Source: an uncultured Prevotellaceae bacterium | GTDB taxonomy: Bacteria > Bacteroidota > Bacteroidia > Bacteroidales > Bacteroidaceae | Length of the DNA: 64,000 nucleotides | Reading direction: 5' to 3' | NCBI GenBank assembly: GCA_947168395.1 | Contig: CAMVLT010000002.1 | Span: 169,796 to 233,795, forward strand | In this document: piece after piece, positions 43,421 to 52,090 of the stretch | Position numbering within the stretch: the stretch's first letter is position 1 | Layout of the letters: each line of letters begins with the position of its first letter | The notes under the pieces: model-generated | Database searches by the model: none | What the model was told of the DNA's origin: nothing | Seen by the model: only the letters and a program-made list of their open reading frames with translations | Position numbers and translations under genes: made by a program

Positions 43421-46400
43421 CTACTTCACTACAATCTTCCTGCCGTCACGGATATACACACCCTTCCGAGGCTGCTGCGTCAACCGTTGACCTTGGAGGT
43501 TGTAGATACAGTCATTTCCCTCTTCCCTCTTCCTTCTTACCTCTACAATCTCCGTCGTATGTGTATCGAACTGGGCGGTGAATAACTCGTTGCTATTCTC
43601 CACCGTAACGGTGTAACGGCCTTCTGCGTAGTCGGAAATGTCGATGTTGAGACCAACGATGTTGCCTGCGTTGACGGTCTTCTCGTAGACGGCCTTGCCC
43701 GCTTCGTCGGTAATGCTAACCTGATAGGCATCGTCGAGCGCATTGAGATTGATGCCAAGTTGCTGTTCGTTGTATTCACCATATAGCGACGCTTCAGCCC
43801 CTCTCGTTGTCCTCGACTGTGGCTTTATCTTGATAGTATGGGTGAAGTCGATACGCTGTTTCCGGGCTCCATCAGGCGTGGCTCCGTCCTCATATTCGTC
43901 GTTGAGGTAGATGACTTCATCGCCAACGGTACAGGACATCAGAAACTGCGAATGGCCTTCTTTCCCAAAATAGTCACTACGTATCGGGCCAATAATATTG
44001 CCTACGCCCTCCAACCAAGTGGATTTGTAGACAGGATGACTAGAATATTCAACTTCCCTATAAACGCCCTTAAAACCTTTTATACCTCCAGTTTGTCTTG
44101 GTCCTATCACAAAGGAATCATCATAAAACCTTAGGCTGTCATTAGCATCGAGGGAGAAGTCATACCACAATGTAAACTGTTCGTCTCTTGCACTGAAGAA
44201 GTACACTTTCTGGTCTTCTTCATACCATGCTCCCATATAGCTCAACAAGGGATAGTATTTCATGACATTATCGTAATCAGCATAATCAGGGTTGACAAAC
44301 CGCTGACACATCATCCGCTTGCAGATCCTTCCGTCGATGATGGTGTCACCCTCGAAGTAGTAGTACTCAACCAACTTCACAGGATTACCTGACTCGTCAC
44401 CTCCTACCTTCCATACTTTACCGTCTTCGACGAATGGGCGGTAAGCCATGTATTCAACAGGTTTTGGGTCGGTCTGGACGTTGAAATCATTAGCCGTGAA
44501 GATACACTCTCCGTTCTCGTAGCAGGACACGAAGCGGCAGTAATCATCAGATGGCAAGAGCTGTTCGTGGCTTATGGTCTGAAACTCTATGCCCGTATTC
44601 TGCGACCCGACACCCTCCACCCAGAGGTCATGCCACACGTCTTCGCCGTCCTCTATGGTTTCAGGCACACGGTTCGTGTTCAGATATTGCTGGTAGCAGA
44701 CGTAGCGTCGGAAGTCCGTTCCCCTGACGGAGATAGTGTCGACGTGGTGAGGCATCCAGCAGACCGTTCCCATGCCCTGCTTGGATTCCCAGGTGAAGAC
44801 TCTGCCGAAGTCTGTGCGGCCAAAATCGAAAAGCTGCGTCCATCCCATTGAACCAGGGCGCATCATTAATATTTCGCGTCCTTTCTCAAAGAGAATACTG
44901 TACAGACGCTCCGTGTCGCCGTCCCTGCGGTACAACTTCTTGTAAACCGTCCTCCCGATGATGGTGTCGCCCTTCACGATGTATGAATAAGGCTCCTCGT
45001 GTATTCCGCTCTCGTCGGTATAGTAGTGTATGTGGTTCCACGTCTTCCCTTCAATGGCCATTTTATGGTAGCCGGGTGACGTATAGTCGGGCTGCACATA
45101 CTGGTATAGCTTCTCGCCGTTCAGCTCACACGACACTATGCCGTTATAGTTTCCTGGCAAGGGCAACATTCCGAAGAAGTCCTGCATGCTACCAACGCCC
45201 TCAATCCAGCGGAGCTCCATTTGTTCTTTCTCGCTCACAAGCCTGTAAAGCCTGCCGCTGTACTCAGCATTGCCCACGTTCTTGATTTCCGCTACTTTGA
45301 ATCGCCCGCACGAGACAAAGACGGAGTCGCCGACGTTGCAGTTGAAGTCGTACAGCTTCACGGCCTTGTCGCTGCCGATATCGAAATAGTACACCCTGCG
45401 GTCTTCCTCATACAGGGCACCAAAGTATTCCACCTTATTACTACGTATGTGGTTTTCCACATACATCTTCAGACAATGCTTTCCGCCAATCACGGTGTCG
45501 CCCTTCAGCTCGTAGTTGTAATAGTAGTTATACTGGTCAGGGCGCACATCTATGTAGTTGTCATACGTCCAACGCTTACCCTCTTCAACCACTGGGCGGT
45601 AATCAATAGTCTGCTCTGGCAACGGATAGACAGGGCCTTTATAGATGTCCTTAAACTTATCCACTTGCGATGGTTGTACATAAACGACAACCTTCGTATC
45701 CATGCCGTCGAACAAAGTATACATACAATCGGGATCAAGGACACCTTTGATATACAATTCTTCCAGACTTTTGGTATCACTGAACAAATGCCAGCCCAAA
45801 TCTGTCACCTTTTCTGGTATCACTAACTTCCGCAAATATTTATTGTGGTGAAACGCACCGCTTCGGATTTTGGTTACACCTTCTGGCACAGTGTAGGTCT
45901 CTCTTGGTGATGCAATAGGGTAGCCTAAGAGCATTGTCTTATTCTCGGCGAAAAGTACCCCATCAATAGAACTAAACAGAGGACAGCCCTCTTCCACTTC
46001 TATCCATTCTAATGATTTGCATTCACGAACAGGATTGGCCCAGATGATGCCGTCCATGTTGAGATCGGTGCTTCTGATTGTCTTGGGAAATGTAATTTTG
46101 CTCGCATTCTCTATATTCCAGAATGCGTCCTTGGCTATACATGTCACGGTATAAGATTCTCCTTCATAAGTGACTTCCGATGGGATACGCAAATCATCTT
46201 CATCGGATGTCCATTTCATCAACATAGCCTTATGCATGACTTTTATGAGTCTGAAAGAGATTCCATCAATGGTAACATTCTCAATCTTGTATTCCAACAC
46301 CAATGGCTCTCCATCTGTCAGCTCTACCATTCCTTCATACCACCAGCATTTTAAGTAAAAGCAATCTGGTTCCAAGTCGCGTACTGTGAAAGACACGTTG

Positions 46401-46726
46401 AACGGACATATGCAATCACAATCCCACAGATTATCAGGAGCCACACTAATAGAAACAGAACAAGGTTCACCATCGCTGCCGCCGCTTATGTCGGGCATCA
46501 CACCAAAGTCATGTGTGCAGCAGTTGGCTTCATAATTTATCAATTGCACCGATAGAATGCTGCCCTCTTTCATTAGTACAATCATAGGCACCAATTCTTC
46601 GTCTTCTGCTCCACGTGTTAATGCCGTACAACCGCTATTCTGTATATCCTCAACAGTCAAGTCATCTTGAGCCGACATAGTCAATGATGCCAGCACGCAT
46701 GCCATAAAGAATAATGTACGTTTCAT
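43421..46726 (-). CDS. Large secreted modular protein with LRR-like region and sorting tail
   Basis: About 1101 residues from ATG 46726 (signal peptide MKRTLFFMACVLASLTMSAQ; the upstream TTG at 46753 is unlikely). The N-terminal part holds leucine-rich BspA-like elements (for example TYTVPEGVTKIRSGAFHHNK, YLRKLVIPEKVTDLG), as in surface proteins of oral and gut Bacteroidota. Then come three similar modules of about 170 residues, each with GKxWxx...YxxxGDTxIxGxxxxKxY, ALYEEDRRVYYFD-type blocks and WIEGVGS. A DUF3244-like beta-sandwich (about 990-1060) and the tail YNLQGQRLTQQPRKGVYIRD follow. No catalytic motif. Probably a surface-exposed or secreted adhesin-like protein; function unknown. Confidence 0.7.
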   Translation of the reverse strand: MKRTLFFMACVLASLTMSAQDDLTVEDIQNSGCTALTRGAEDEELVPMIVLMKEGSILSVQLINYEANCCTHDFGVMPDISGGSDGEPCSVSISVAPDNLWDCDCICPFNVSFTVRDLEPDCFYLKCWWYEGMVELTDGEPLVLEYKIENVTIDGISFRLIKVMHKAMLMKWTSDEDDLRIPSEVTYEGESYTVTCIAKDAFWNIENASKITFPKTIRSTDLNMDGIIWANPVRECKSLEWIEVEEGCPLFSSIDGVLFAENKTMLLGYPIASPRETYTVPEGVTKIRSGAFHHNKYLRKLVIPEKVTDLGWHLFSDTKSLEELYIKGVLDPDCMYTLFDGMDTKVVVYVQPSQVDKFKDIYKGPVYPLPEQTIDYRPVVEEGKRWTYDNYIDVRPDQYNYYYNYELKGDTVIGGKHCLKMYVENHIRSNKVEYFGALYEEDRRVYYFDIGSDKAVKLYDFNCNVGDSVFVSCGRFKVAEIKNVGNAEYSGRLYRLVSEKEQMELRWIEGVGSMQDFFGMLPLPGNYNGIVSCELNGEKLYQYVQPDYTSPGYHKMAIEGKTWNHIHYYTDESGIHEEPYSYIVKGDTIIGRTVYKKLYRRDGDTERLYSILFEKGREILMMRPGSMGWTQLFDFGRTDFGRVFTWESKQGMGTVCWMPHHVDTISVRGTDFRRYVCYQQYLNTNRVPETIEDGEDVWHDLWVEGVGSQNTGIEFQTISHEQLLPSDDYCRFVSCYENGECIFTANDFNVQTDPKPVEYMAYRPFVEDGKVWKVGGDESGNPVKLVEYYYFEGDTIIDGRICKRMMCQRFVNPDYADYDNVMKYYPLLSYMGAWYEEDQKVYFFSARDEQFTLWYDFSLDANDSLRFYDDSFVIGPRQTGGIKGFKGVYREVEYSSHPVYKSTWLEGVGNIIGPIRSDYFGKEGHSQFLMSCTVGDEVIYLNDEYEDGATPDGARKQRIDFTHTIKIKPQSRTTRGAEASLYGEYNEQQLGINLNALDDAYQVSITDEAGKAVYEKTVNAGNIVGLNIDISDYAEGRYTVTVENSNELFTAQFDTHTTEIVEVRRKREEGNDCIYNLQGQRLTQQPRKGVYIRDGRKIVVK

Positions 46727-46784
46727 ATCTGTCTGTTTTTTAATTCTCAACACTTATGTACACTTTGCTTTCGCAATCTCGGTG

Positions 46785-46792
46785 CAAAGATA
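46785..46792 (-). promoter_or_regulatory. -7 box upstream of the 43421-46726 gene
   Basis: TATCTTTG on the minus strand, 58 bases before the ATG. Confidence 0.5.
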
Positions 46793-46925
46793 CGACTTTT
46801 TTCCTAAAGTTGTATCAGTTACCTATGGAAAATATTTGGATACAAGAAAATCGTAAACTATTGCAATTTAGCTTGTTACGTAAAACACCCTGCGATACCC
46901 TATGGAAAATTGCTGATGCGGGTAA

Positions 46926-47037
46926 TGACACAATGACAGATTATACACATTATTTTGTAAAATTGTTATGCGTACATGCGTGCGCGCAGGTACGCGAGCA
47001 GTTTTCTGATTTTAGTGTATTATGTGTCAATGTGTCA
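46926..47037. repeat. Orphan inverted arrays of 8-bp repeats
   Basis: Left: TGACACAA, TGACAGAT, TATACACA (46926-46949). Right, on the other strand: TGACACAT, TGACACAT, AATACACT (47037-47014). About 64 bases separate them. Same 8-bp period and T(T/G)ACA core as 1732-1879 and 24609-24774, but with no primase gene nearby. Confidence 0.65.
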
Positions 47038-47083
47038 TCGATAGCAATCTGCTGGATTCGTTACTCCCTTCGTGCAGCTCCGA

Positions 47084-47149
47084 CTTTCAGTAGGTGAAAC
47101 CTGGGTTTTCAGTAGGGGAAACTCCGGGTTTCAGTAGGGGAAACCTCCG
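47084..47149. repeat. 21-23-bp tandem repeat with dyad symmetry
   Basis: Three units of the type GTTTCAGTAGGGGAAACTCCGG. Same layout as 43342-43391 (GTTT, central TAGG/TACGG, AAAC, CCGG/CTGG), in both places about 45 bases after an inverted-repeat structure. The rest of 47150-47312 shows nothing. Confidence 0.75.
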
Positions 47150-47312
47150 TCATCTGCCGTTCGGTATGAGGGCGTCTCGTATCGGCGTTCCTATTGCAAT
47201 GACAAAGTTACTACTTCTTCAGCCCCTGAATCATACGTTTCCATGGGTTTCAGCTGAATCTTGGCCAGATTTATTAGGCCCTTCCTAATGAAGTGACATT
47301 ATTCTTTAGTTA

Positions 47313-48644
47313 CTACTTCACCACGACCTTCCTGCCATCCCGGATATACACACCTTTCCGTAGCTGTTGCATCAATCGGCGGCCCTGCAGGTCGTACAGC
47401 TTTTCACTATTTACTCCTTCATAATTCATTAGACGCGGAGAGTCGCCCACGCTGGTTGTGCCATCACCCAAGTACTGGCCGATGAAGAAGATGGCACCCG
47501 TGGACTGCTCGCTGATAATATATAGGAACGGGCGCGTAGCGTGGAACTCGGCTGTTCGCGGCATTCCCGTAGTTGCCTCCCCGATGATGGTGACGGCAGC
47601 GGCTTCCGTGCCCTCCTCGTCAAGCTTAATCTTGGCCACCTGCTTCATCTTTTCGATGTAGACGGAGTAGTTGCAGAAGTAGGGGAACTCAGCGTAATCC
47701 GAATTGAAAGCCGTGGGCATGCCCAGTGCCGACATAATGGGCTTCAGGTCAACGTTGGTGCTGGTCTCTATGCGTGGCAGCTTCAGGCTTACATCATACG
47801 AGCTGCCACGGAACTGCCAGCTCTTGCCGTCCAACTGGCTGAGCACGTCGGCGACGCTCTTTCCCTGGAGCGGCAGGAAGATGGTCATCTGGTAGGCCTT
47901 GTTGCCGTAGGGCAGCTTGATGGCTTGGTAGAGGTCGTTCGCCGTATATTCGTACTTGCCCGTCTTGCGCATCATCGGCACGTTCTTGCCGCCGTTGAAG
48001 GATTCCTCCCGGGTGTTCTCCTTCTTGAACGGCGAAGCCCACTTGCCATTGAAGTAGAGCGCATTGAGCAGGTAGCTGACGGCATCCTCGTTGAACTCGT
48101 CCTTCGTCAGCACTTCCTTAATCAAGCCCGCCGTATGGTCGCTGGCCCACTGGTTGATGACGCCCATAGTCTTGCCGTCGTAGAAGTCGCGGCTCTCGGG
48201 CGTGGCATCGTAATACTGCTGTGCCTTCTCGACAAACGGCTCCTGCAATACGAAGTTCCAGTGATTGTTCACGTAAATGGTGTTGGCTATCGACACCTTC
48301 GTCGTCTGGTCGAGCGTCGGTGCCTCTGTCAGCAGTTTGCGGCAGAAGCGGTTGATGGCGTCAGCCCCAGCCTCGCCAAAGCCCAGCACGTCGTTGATTT
48401 CCTGCTGCGTCTTGCCTGCTGCGCCGTTGTTGAGCATGCCGAGGGCGTAGGTGATGCTCAGCGGCGAGAGTATTTGGCTGTCGTTCGTCCGCGCCTCACG
48501 CATCAGGCGGAAAGCGAAGTCGTTGTTCTGCTCTACCAGCTGGCGTTCTTCCTGCGTCAGACTGATGGATTTTGGCTCGTTCTCTTGAGCCAGTGCGACC
48601 AGCGTTGCTATCAAGGTGGTCACCAAAAGCGTAAATCTTCTCAT
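47313..48644 (-). CDS. Serpin-family protease inhibitor
   Basis: A 443-residue serpin with signal peptide MRRFTLLVTTLIATLVALAQ. Serpin signatures: ILSPLSITYALGMLNNGA (about 58-75), ANTIYVNNHWNF and NALYFNGKWASPFKK, the hinge DEEGTEAAAVT (342-352) with the small residues needed for loop insertion, and EFHATRPFLYII (366-377). The reactive loop therefore spans about 342-368, with P1 probably within GEATTGMPR; an Arg and a Met are candidates. The C-terminus carries a sorting tail (YDLQGRRLMQQLRKGVYIRD) beyond the serpin fold, so it is exported to the surface or outside. It likely inhibits a host, diet or competing bacterial protease. Its promoter is TAACTTTG at 48686-48679. Confidence 0.93.
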   Translation of the reverse strand: MRRFTLLVTTLIATLVALAQENEPKSISLTQEERQLVEQNNDFAFRLMREARTNDSQILSPLSITYALGMLNNGAAGKTQQEINDVLGFGEAGADAINRFCRKLLTEAPTLDQTTKVSIANTIYVNNHWNFVLQEPFVEKAQQYYDATPESRDFYDGKTMGVINQWASDHTAGLIKEVLTKDEFNEDAVSYLLNALYFNGKWASPFKKENTREESFNGGKNVPMMRKTGKYEYTANDLYQAIKLPYGNKAYQMTIFLPLQGKSVADVLSQLDGKSWQFRGSSYDVSLKLPRIETSTNVDLKPIMSALGMPTAFNSDYAEFPYFCNYSVYIEKMKQVAKIKLDEEGTEAAAVTIIGEATTGMPRTAEFHATRPFLYIISEQSTGAIFFIGQYLGDGTTSVGDSPRLMNYEGVNSEKLYDLQGRRLMQQLRKGVYIRDGRKVVVK

Positions 48645-48678
48645 AGCATTTACTCCTTTCTTGTTCTTATTGATTGTG

Positions 48679-48686
48679 CAAAGTTA
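48679..48686 (-). promoter_or_regulatory. -7 box for the serpin gene
   Basis: TAACTTTG on the minus strand, 34 bases before the ATG at 48644. It separates the serpin from the sigma-fusion operon upstream. Confidence 0.55.
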
Positions 48687-48719
48687 TAAAATGTTTTCGA
48701 TTCCGCAAGCCTTTCGGCG

Positions 48720-50213
48720 TTAAAAGTTTATCCGCAGGCCGAAGGGTACGCTGAGGGCAGCCTTATGCTCCGTCTGCCACGTTTCCACGCCGCTGCTGTT
48801 CTGGAAGTAGTGCTGCAGTCGCGGCTCCACGAAGAAGCCCACCGTGGGCGAGATGTTGTACTCCAGTCCGAGACCTACGCCCACCGACCATTGCGTGCCA
48901 GGATGCAGGCGTTCCGTGGTGCTCTCTATGTGATTGCCGTTGAGCACGTAACGGCTGTCCATTGTCGAGCGCAGCGGCAGTTGGAGGGTGACGTTGGCCG
49001 AGGTGTAGAAGCTGAGGCGGCAGGCTACCTGCTGATGCCACTCAACGGAGAGCGGCAGTCCGAGATACTGCACATGCTGCTGCTGGACGAGCCGGGCGTA
49101 GGTATTCCCTATCTCGATGTCGGACGTCATGCGAGTGTACTGCATGCCCAAACCCACCTGCCAGTGACGACCCAGTCGGCAACAGACGGTCAGTCCGACG
49201 GTCAGCGGCATGCTGTGATGCACGGCGGTGTCGCAAACGGCGTCGTTGGTGAGGGCATCTGCATAAGGCAGCCGCAAATTCCCGCTGCTGCTAATGCCGC
49301 TGTAGGCCAGGGTGGCGGACCAGGTGACGGAGGTGGTAGTGGGGCGAGTGGGGACAGCGGGGCGGATGGGGCGAATGGGCCTCACGGGCCTCACAGGACT
49401 ACTGGGCCTCACAGGACTGCTGGGACTTACTGAGTCGGCATCATTCACGAGGATAGTGTCGGCGGTAGTCTTTCCCCTCCCTTGTAGGAGAGGAGTCTGG
49501 GGTGGGGTAACTACCTCATCCCGCTGCTGGTGGGGCAGGTGGGACTGGTAGACGATGACACCACTCCGCTCTTTTGGTATTCCTCCCTTATAAAGGGCTG
49601 ACGTTTCTTCCTTCGTACTATTCCTTTCAGCCAGCCACAGCCGCCACACTCCCAACGGCAGGGCGACAGCTATAAGCAGCAGTACAATAGGACGGAGCCA
49701 GCGGCGCAACATCTGCTTGGCACGATAGAGCTGCGATGACGACGTGTGAGGCTCGATGTTCAGCAAGGCGGCTATCTCCTGATGGCTCATGCCCTCGAGT
49801 ACCGAGAGACGGAATACACGGCGATAGCTCTGGGGCAGCGCGTCGATGAGATTCAGTATTTCGTCGTAGGTGACGGCCATCGGCACAGGGGCCACCGCTG
49901 CAAGCGGTTCCTTCAGGCTGTCTATCGACACCGTCGTTTCCTTCTTCTGGCGCTGCTGCCAGGTCAGGGCGTAGTTGCGCGTCACTGTTGTCATCCACTT
50001 CTCGGCCTTCCGTGGATTCCCGATGGTGCCTATCTTGCTCATGATGAGCAGGAACGAGTCGTGGAGCAAGTCGGAAGCCGTCTCGTCGTCCGTCGCATAA
50101 TTGCGACAGATGCGGCGCAGGCGGTCGTGCATCTTGGTGTAGAGCAGGCCGAAAGCTTGTTCGTCACCCTGTTGGCACCGCACCACGATTTGCTCCACGC
50201 TCAGTTCCCGCAT
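48720..50213 (-). CDS. ECF-type sigma factor fused to a TM helix and outer-membrane-type barrel
   Basis: A 497-residue single reading frame with three parts. Residues 1-172 are an ECF sigma-70 factor: region 2 (NYATDDETASDLLHDSFLLI) and region 4 (LPQSYRRVFRLSVLEGMSHQ, EIAALLNIEPHTSSSQLYRA). Residues 174-193 form a strongly hydrophobic segment (IVLLLIAVALPLGVW). Residues 195-292 are a Pro-rich linker (PVRPVRPIRPIRP) containing an in-frame palindromic repeat (TPPQTPLLQGRG). Residues 293-497 show alternating beta-strands ending in GLRINF, typical of small outer-membrane barrels. A cytoplasmic sigma factor tethered through the inner membrane to a barrel could be released by proteolysis (inference). 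Last gene of the operon C13 protease, 614-residue protein, sigma fusion. Confidence 0.8.
   Translation of the reverse strand: MRELSVEQIVVRCQQGDEQAFGLLYTKMHDRLRRICRNYATDDETASDLLHDSFLLIMSKIGTIGNPRKAEKWMTTVTRNYALTWQQRQKKETTVSIDSLKEPLAAVAPVPMAVTYDEILNLIDALPQSYRRVFRLSVLEGMSHQEIAALLNIEPHTSSSQLYRAKQMLRRWLRPIVLLLIAVALPLGVWRLWLAERNSTKEETSALYKGGIPKERSGVIVYQSHLPHQQRDEVVTPPQTPLLQGRGKTTADTILVNDADSVSPSSPVRPSSPVRPVRPIRPIRPAVPTRPTTTSVTWSATLAYSGISSSGNLRLPYADALTNDAVCDTAVHHSMPLTVGLTVCCRLGRHWQVGLGMQYTRMTSDIEIGNTYARLVQQQHVQYLGLPLSVEWHQQVACRLSFYTSANVTLQLPLRSTMDSRYVLNGNHIESTTERLHPGTQWSVGVGLGLEYNISPTVGFFVEPRLQHYFQNSSGVETWQTEHKAALSVPFGLRINF
49474..49510. repeat. GC-rich palindromic repeat, in frame in the sigma fusion
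   Basis: CCCCTCCCTTGTAGGAGAGG with a G-rich flank. Translated as TPPQTPLLQGRGK in the linker region. Confidence 0.65.
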
Positions 50214-50225
50214 AGTCCTCGTTTG

Positions 50226-52070
50226 TTACTTGATGGCCACTTTGCGTCCACCTATTATATATAGTCCCGGTTTCAAGCTGCGCACGTCGGCCGTGCCGAG
50301 GTGCTGGCCGCTGAGGGTATAGACCTCGCCATCTGTGGCAGCGGCTCTTTCCGAGGCGACGGTCGTGGCCTCCGTCGGGGCATCAGGTCCCCAATATCTG
50401 ACATTCCACGGCAGCTTCAGGGCATCGTATGCCACAGTAGCGTGTGAACCGTCGATAAAGGCGCGGAACGGTGGAATCAGGTCACACGTATCCATCACAT
50501 AGAACGCATTGCTGAAGGTGTTGTAGCGGTAGTCAGTATCCGTGGCAGCCCGTGCGCAGGTGGTTCCCACGAAGTCGAACTGCTGTCCCTTGACGACGGC
50601 AGGCTCCGTAGCCGGCACCTTCGTGTCCTCGCCGCCGAAGCCGATGCACGAACGGGTACGCAGGGACAGGATGTAGGGATAGTTGGCCCGCAGCGTGCGC
50701 AGGTCGACGGGTGACACCGTCAGCGAGTCGCCTGCATCGCCGATATACTGCCAGGCGAGGAGCAGGTTCTCCTCGTAGGGGAAGATGGGGCTGGGCTCCG
50801 TAACCTCTGTAGTGTCGTTGGGTATGACCGCCATTTTCTTCGACGCATTGATGTCTATCAGGTTGGCGTAAGTGATGTCGAACGGCAGCACTAGCGTCTC
50901 AAAGAGGTAGCTGCCCTCCGAGGGCTGCGGAACGGACATACAATCAGGCGTAAATCGGAAGTAGGCATGCCGTGCCTTGAACGACATCGGGCACATGAAG
51001 TCGTGGTTCTCGTCGATGTTCACGTTGAGGGCTTCACCCTCACATACGATGATCTGTCCGCTGCCTATTCCCGCGTATTCGTTGAAAAAATCCTGATAGA
51101 ACAGGCAGTTGGGCTGAGCCTCGGATACATCAATACCATACCTTAATGATTCGATGAGTCCAATATCACCATCTGGCATCTTGCGGCGCAAGTCCACGGC
51201 CACGGCCTCAAATGGCACCTGCAAGCTATTTTCCTTTAGGGGCAACGGTTTCACCTGCCGGTCCTTTGTCCAATAGGTGAACTTTCCGTTCTTAGGCACA
51301 AACACGATGGAGTCGAAGTCTACCCTTCCTCCTACGGTGGCATAACTTGCAATCATGGCATATTTCTGATTGGGTTCGAGGTAGAAGTTAAAGTCGTAAT
51401 CAAAAGAAAACTCTTTCTCAAACGTTGCCTCTGGCCCAAGCTCATAGGTAAGGAAGGTTGGTTCACCGCTAATCCTATATTCGGTACTGCTGCCAACCTT
51501 CTCTATCCTGTAGGAGACACCTCTGGGCAGCCGCATATAGTTTCTGCTGAAATAGGGGGTCGGTTCATTGTTCTTCACCATGATTCGTCCATTGACCTGA
51601 TTGCCGTAGAGCACGTTCTCACCATTCTCCTGGGTCATCATGCCTATCTTGAAATCGGCTTTCATGTTGAGAAGGCGATAGGGCTGGAAAGTAGTCGTGA
51701 CGGTTGCCAGCACAGCCTCGCCATCGGCATCGGCGCAAACCAGATACTCAAACTCGCCCGCTCCCCACGCTTCGAAGTCAATGCCCACTTCTTTCGTAGC
51801 TCCGGCAGCCACTCTTACATTAAGTTGCCCATCGAACAGGGTATTATTCTTCCTGAATAAATAGAAGTAACCCTCAAAGTCCATATTGCTCAGGTTGCAC
51901 ACCGTTACGTAGATGCGTTGTGTAAAATTTGCAATACCGTTGCCAACGAAGGTTGCAGAGTCAACCCTGAGTACGCTCGTGTCATGGGTTATTTCCGCTC
52001 CCACTCCGTTTGCCCATCCTGCCATCAGGCAGATAAGCATCAGAAAAGCCTTTTTCATATCCATTTTCAT
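50226..52070 (-). CDS. Secreted beta-rich protein with sorting tail, unknown function
   Basis: A 614-residue protein with signal peptide (MKMDMKKAFLMLICLMAGWANGVGA; the start could also be the second Met). The N-terminal region (about 30-130) looks Ig-like; a central region (about 130-430) is beta-rich, and the C-terminal part (about 400-560; LVLPFDITYANL, DSLTVSPVDLRTLRANYPYI, FRAFIDGSHATV) resembles repeats common in Bacteroidota surface proteins. It ends with YTLSGQHLGTADVRSLKPG, LYIIGGRKVAIK. It starts 20 bases after the C13-like protease gene stop and ends 12 bases before the sigma fusion, so the three form a tight operon. It may be the sensed or protected partner in an envelope signalling unit (inference). 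Confidence 0.65.
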   Translation of the reverse strand: MKMDMKKAFLMLICLMAGWANGVGAEITHDTSVLRVDSATFVGNGIANFTQRIYVTVCNLSNMDFEGYFYLFRKNNTLFDGQLNVRVAAGATKEVGIDFEAWGAGEFEYLVCADADGEAVLATVTTTFQPYRLLNMKADFKIGMMTQENGENVLYGNQVNGRIMVKNNEPTPYFSRNYMRLPRGVSYRIEKVGSSTEYRISGEPTFLTYELGPEATFEKEFSFDYDFNFYLEPNQKYAMIASYATVGGRVDFDSIVFVPKNGKFTYWTKDRQVKPLPLKENSLQVPFEAVAVDLRRKMPDGDIGLIESLRYGIDVSEAQPNCLFYQDFFNEYAGIGSGQIIVCEGEALNVNIDENHDFMCPMSFKARHAYFRFTPDCMSVPQPSEGSYLFETLVLPFDITYANLIDINASKKMAVIPNDTTEVTEPSPIFPYEENLLLAWQYIGDAGDSLTVSPVDLRTLRANYPYILSLRTRSCIGFGGEDTKVPATEPAVVKGQQFDFVGTTCARAATDTDYRYNTFSNAFYVMDTCDLIPPFRAFIDGSHATVAYDALKLPWNVRYWGPDAPTEATTVASERAAATDGEVYTLSGQHLGTADVRSLKPGLYIIGGRKVAIK

Positions 52071-52090
52071 TTTAAGTTAATACGTTGTTG

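Noticed and set aside
46727..46753. TTG start at 46753 for the large modular protein
   Set aside because: ATG 46726 begins a typical signal peptide; the added residues are charged and would precede it.
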